DNA of 64,000 bases from Pseudomonas atagonensis (GTDB taxonomy: Bacteria > Pseudomonadota > Gammaproteobacteria > Pseudomonadales > Pseudomonadaceae): contig NZ_VXCA01000028.1 of NCBI RefSeq assembly GCF_011369485.1, forward strand, positions 53,614 through 117,613, written 5' to 3'. Made by a program: the position numbers and the translations under genes. The notes under the pieces are model-generated. The model did no database searches. It was not told the DNA's origin and saw only the letters and a list, made by a program, of their open reading frames with translations. Shown piece after piece: positions 60,944 through 64,000 of this stretch; positions within the stretch are counted from its first letter, which is position 1; the number at the start of each line of letters is the position of its first letter.

Positions 60944-61147
60944 ACAGCTTCTTACATTTGATAAAAACCAAGCCCCCCCCCAAAAAAAACGGCCAAATAA
61001 AAACCGACAGCCCAATCCACACAAAACACAACAACCCAATAAAATATCAAACACAGCACAAATCATGCAGCCATATTAATTAAGCAACAGAGCTTAGCAT
61101 CAAACCTATAACAACGGACATTTAACACAGACACGAAGCCGACCCCA
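60944..61147. promoter_or_regulatory. AT-rich promoter region with a C9A8 tract
   Basis: The gap before the AAA-ATPase gene is poor in G and contains nine C followed by eight A residues (60973-60989). Such tracts are prone to slipped-strand change in length. No ORF is convincing here. It should carry the promoter of the ATPase-HNH pair. Confidence 0.5.
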
Positions 61148-62734
61148 ATGAATAACCCTAAGCGCATGAACTATAACAACACCACACTAAAGTGCCGCAT
61201 AGATGACTTCGAGAGCGGCCGACTGATGGAAGACCACAGTTTCAATAACTGCCTACTCTACCTAACTCAGCCGACAACTTATTCACCTGAGATAACATTG
61301 GCAACTGTCTGCTTCGTTCGCAACGATCATGTCGTTCGAACCTGGCACGCACGAATTACAAAATTCAGCAAATTTAACGCGACATTAGCACACACCTCAA
61401 ATGGAGAATTCAGCGCCGCTGTAAATTTATTTGAATTTAATTCCCAAGAAGCTAGCATCCTGGATGATCGTTCTGCATATAGAGAACTTATAGAAATTGC
61501 AGGACCAGCCACTGCTAAAGCTCTCTTGTTTCGCGCTCATGACGCTGCAGTCCTACACGCATTCAGACCTACCAGCCAGCTGTATAAAAAACTTGTTCAA
61601 GACTCATCTCTACACGGGCTCATTGTAAACGACAGCGAATTCTACACTTACATCTCTCTAAAGCTTATATTTGAGGAAAACGCAATTGGAGGTCATAAGA
61701 CGATCTCTCATTTACAATCGACTTTACCGACAATATCAAACAATCAAAAAGCACAGCTAGAACTAGACTTTCGCTTCAACCACACTGCGACACCATTTGC
61801 TTTACCACTTAACGTAATCATAGGATCTAACGGCGTCGGTAAAACTCGCACCCTTCAAGCGATCGCACGCACTTTACAAAAAAATGATGGTAGATACTCT
61901 AAGAATGAATATCCTCGCAGCAACCCGATTGTTGTGTTTTCCCATGAGCCACAACGTTGGAGAGAGAACAGTGCAAAAAGCTTCAAACATGTTTCGCTAA
62001 GTATCACCCGTTCTGATTGGGGAAAGCTACCCGCCATCACACAAGAAATTTCGCTATTGCGCGAAAGAAACTTTTCGCTCAGCACACTTAACAACATCAT
62101 TAAAAAAGTGCTAGACACTCGTCATCTATACTTAAAAAAGATGGGGAATGAATCTACGGGATACTCCCTTGACGAATTAGCAAACCAACCGGATAAGTGT
62201 GAACGCATTGACATTAGTGCCGAATATAAATTTATAGACGACCATGGCCTAGAACATCACTTGAGCTCAGGCCAGAGAGCCTTAATCTGCTTTTGTTTTA
62301 ATGTAGTCTTACACTGCAGGCCAAAATCAATATTATTAATTGACGAACCAGAAAACCACCTACACCCAAGATTTATCTCGCTACTCATACAGACACTTAA
62401 CTCAGTTTTATTAGCAACAGAATCGGTAGCCATTGTCGCCACACATTCACCCTTCATTGTGAGAGAAATCGACAAGTCTGGTGTGTTAATTTTGCAAGTT
62501 GATCAGCAAAACCTCCCATCACTATTTCGACCAAGCATGCAAACGCTGGGTGGTGATATATCGCTAATTTCTGACTTTGTTTTTGAAGACATTAGTGTGC
62601 GAAAAGGTTATCAAGAGTCCATCGATGAATCCCTGCGTGCCTGCCGTGATCCTGCCGCTCGAAAAGCTGTCTTGGAGCAATTCACTGCCCTTGGCATCGA
62701 TGCCGCAGCCTATGCGCGATCGTTGGAGCATTAA
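61148..62734 (+). CDS. RecF/SMC-like AAA ATPase of a two-gene defence module
   Basis: A 528-residue ABC-type AAA ATPase. Residues 1-210 are of unknown fold. Walker A is GSNGVGKTRT (about 227-236), the signature LSSGQRALICF (about 372), Walker B SILLIDEPENHLHP (about 393-406) and the switch His in ATHSPFIV. Such ATPases pair with HNH nucleases in Septu (PtuA-PtuB) and similar systems. The HNH gene follows after 10 bp. Codon use is AT-rich compared with the core genes. The start at 61148 has little Shine-Dalgarno support; ATG 61166 is possible. Confidence 0.82.
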   Translation: MNNPKRMNYNNTTLKCRIDDFESGRLMEDHSFNNCLLYLTQPTTYSPEITLATVCFVRNDHVVRTWHARITKFSKFNATLAHTSNGEFSAAVNLFEFNSQEASILDDRSAYRELIEIAGPATAKALLFRAHDAAVLHAFRPTSQLYKKLVQDSSLHGLIVNDSEFYTYISLKLIFEENAIGGHKTISHLQSTLPTISNNQKAQLELDFRFNHTATPFALPLNVIIGSNGVGKTRTLQAIARTLQKNDGRYSKNEYPRSNPIVVFSHEPQRWRENSAKSFKHVSLSITRSDWGKLPAITQEISLLRERNFSLSTLNNIIKKVLDTRHLYLKKMGNESTGYSLDELANQPDKCERIDISAEYKFIDDHGLEHHLSSGQRALICFCFNVVLHCRPKSILLIDEPENHLHPRFISLLIQTLNSVLLATESVAIVATHSPFIVREIDKSGVLILQVDQQNLPSLFRPSMQTLGGDISLISDFVFEDISVRKGYQESIDESLRACRDPAARKAVLEQFTALGIDAAAYARSLEH

Positions 62735-62744
62735 GAGAATAAAC

Positions 62745-63752
62745 ATGCCTACGTATATTCAACGCACCAGACAAATCAGCGATGATCTGAAAGCTATATC
62801 AGTGTTCGTAAAAGAAGAACAAAAAAACTCAGATATTTTGCGACCACAACTCAGCAATCTTCGTTCGATGTTCAATAACTACTTGCACGCTGTAGAAGAC
62901 CCAAACAGCCATAGAGCATGGCGAAAATACAATATTAGCGCGGCGACTGCCTTTCACTTTCTCTATGACAGCAAAGCAAAATGCCTATCCTACGTTGATG
63001 ACTTTCGCCATGATGCTATCGATAAGCTTGGTGGTTGCCCATACTGCGGGCTGCCCAGCAACATAACATTAGATCACTATCTCCCTAGAAAAATAGGTGC
63101 TTTCCCAGAATTCTCTATATTGTCTAAAAATCTAGTGCCGGCCTGCTCAGACTGCCAAGGAAAGAAGAGTGATTTCTATACACTTACTAAAGAAAAATCA
63201 ATCCCCAAACGAAGATCTAGACTCAAAACAACACGCAAAATAAAAAAAACCTACAAGCACATCAAAATCAGCAACCGAAAAAGTTCGCGACACACCCTAA
63301 GCATGCGTATAAAACCACTTAGATTGCTTCATCCATACGTAGATTCGTTCTTGATGCACTCAGTATTGAGTATCTATCCGACATCCCAGAGAAACCGATT
63401 TTTAGTACATGCCAAAGGTAGCTTGCGCAAAGAGGAACGTGAACGATTAAACTTTCATTTAAAAAAACTCAATATCGAAACACGTTGCAACCATGCTATC
63501 GGCAGATGTAGAAATGCAATAATTAGAGACTTATTGTCCAACAACATATCTTTCGATCGAAAAAGCATAGTCAAAGAACTACCAAGACTTCTAAAGTCCG
63601 CCTTGGAACGTGCTGCATTAGCCCCAAACGCCATAGAACCGGCCTACATCAAGTCGTTAATCAACCATCCCTCAACACTTGACGACTTAATTATTTGGTC
63701 TCAAAACCGTATCGAGCCGAACATATTAGCAGCCAAGCCCATTATTCTTTAA
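62745..63752 (+). CDS. HNH endonuclease of the ATPase-HNH module
   Basis: A 335-residue protein. The HNH motif occupies residues about 98-142: CPYCG, then LDHYLPR, an Asn in SKNLVPACSDC, and CQGKK. The zinc ligands CxxC and CxxC are intact. The C-terminal half is Lys/Arg-rich and helical, suited to nucleic-acid binding. Its ATG lies 10 bp after the ATPase stop. The order ATPase then HNH resembles PtuA-PtuB of Septu, but this nuclease is longer than the PtuB proteins I know, so the assignment is tentative. Confidence 0.82.
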   Translation: MPTYIQRTRQISDDLKAISVFVKEEQKNSDILRPQLSNLRSMFNNYLHAVEDPNSHRAWRKYNISAATAFHFLYDSKAKCLSYVDDFRHDAIDKLGGCPYCGLPSNITLDHYLPRKIGAFPEFSILSKNLVPACSDCQGKKSDFYTLTKEKSIPKRRSRLKTTRKIKKTYKHIKISNRKSSRHTLSMRIKPLRLLHPYVDSFLMHSVLSIYPTSQRNRFLVHAKGSLRKEERERLNFHLKKLNIETRCNHAIGRCRNAIIRDLLSNNISFDRKSIVKELPRLLKSALERAALAPNAIEPAYIKSLINHPSTLDDLIIWSQNRIEPNILAAKPIIL

Positions 63753-63935
63753 CTTTTTCGGGGTGAGAAAATTCAACTCTGCTAAATTGAACTATAGATA
63801 ATCGTACTCAAGAGCGCTCCTGTCCCACTTCAAACATTCTTTGCTTTTCCGGCCTCTTTTTTCCGAGGCACTCGAACTGGTAGAAGAGCGCTATTCCAGC
63901 GGAAAGGGCAATATCCTTGAAATAAGCCCAACAAC
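63753..63935. other. Intergenic region at the right edge
   Basis: No gene, repeat or tRNA was recognised. A weak T-rich stretch (TTTTTTCC near 63858) follows no strong stem. GC content rises towards the edge, which suggests a return to the chromosome backbone. Confidence 0.4.
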
Positions 63936-64000
63936 TCACGGTCTCACCAACCTAGGCATCTCCACCCCCTCCCCCAACCTCCCCACCTCCAACCGCACCC
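63936..64000 (-). CDS. Possible 3' end of a leftward gene
   Basis: On the minus strand a GC-rich open frame ends in a TGA at 63936-63938 and reads VRLEVGRLGEGVEMPRLVRP. The base composition is that of core genes. Too little is present to name the product, and it could be chance. Confidence 0.3.
   Translation of the reverse strand, partial: VRLEVGRLGEGVEMPRLVRP

Noticed and set aside
60825..61079. An 84-codon frame after HerA
   Set aside because: It overlaps the HerA end and a terminator and runs through the homopolymer tract; no ribosome site and no protein character.
54000..64000. A prophage or integrative element carrying the accessory region
   Set aside because: No integrase, tRNA, att-like direct repeat or structural phage gene was seen; only an endolysin-like effector resembles phage, and it sits in a T6SS context.

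Overview
The window comes from a Pseudomonas of the fluorescens group. The evidence is the GC-rich codon use, many REPIN-type hairpins of the form GGGAGGGGGCTTGCTCCCGAA, a lexA2-imuA-imuB-dnaE2 SOS operon, and an Hxc-type type II secretion locus laid out as in P. aeruginosa. No rRNA, tRNA, CRISPR array, insertion sequence or integrase was seen.

Layout. 1-3.4 kb: two amidohydrolases and a flavin reductase, probably one catabolic operon that continues to the left. 3.5-5.2 kb: an outer-membrane lipoprotein triad (CsgG/HfaB, DUF4810, DUF799). 5.5-11.2 kb: the mutagenic translesion operon lexA2-imuA-imuB-dnaE2. 11.4-14.1 kb: a LysR regulator divergent from an exported YtcJ-like amidohydrolase. 14.3-16.8 kb: a TorF-type porin and a phosphoethanolamine transferase. 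16.9-24.4 kb: a leftward cluster of a GntR regulator, an AprA-like flavoprotein, a ferredoxin, a sulfonate/nitrate-type ABC importer, a HEAT-repeat protein and a DUF971 protein. 24.6-26.5 kb: a Gfo/Idh/MocA oxidoreductase and a Dyp peroxidase. 26.7-28.9 kb: an AraC regulator divergent from a SphA-like outer-membrane protein. 29.2-53.8 kb: the phosphate-starvation secretion locus. It holds a 12.5-kb filamentous-haemagglutinin gene (pdtA-like), two DING/Lap-type secreted phosphatase-like proteins, hxcS/R/Q/Z/Y/X/T, and a divergent hxcV after which the locus breaks off. 54-64 kb: an accessory region of lower GC. It holds two DUF6124 genes facing each other around a PAAR/lysozyme-effector/immunity module, then a SIR2-HerA defence pair and an AAA-ATPase/HNH pair.

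The strongest candidate for something undescribed is the roughly 310-nt leader in front of each DUF6124 gene (54075-54387 on +, 57534-57848 on -). The two copies differ in sequence but keep the same helices through compensatory changes. Both carry the same arrangement of three element pairs, in which the middle pair can base-pair either with the upstream pair or with the pair beside the Shine-Dalgarno sequence. That is the logic of a translational switch. The two leaders also lie as inverted repeats around the type VI effector module, so they may instead, or also, mark the ends of a cassette.

Repeats shape much of the intergenic space. They include REPIN hairpins (two copies 2.7 kb apart differ at two positions) and a MITE-like element with CCCTCACCC...GGGTGAGGG ends. 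One MITE-like copy supplies the last codons of the AraC regulator gene.
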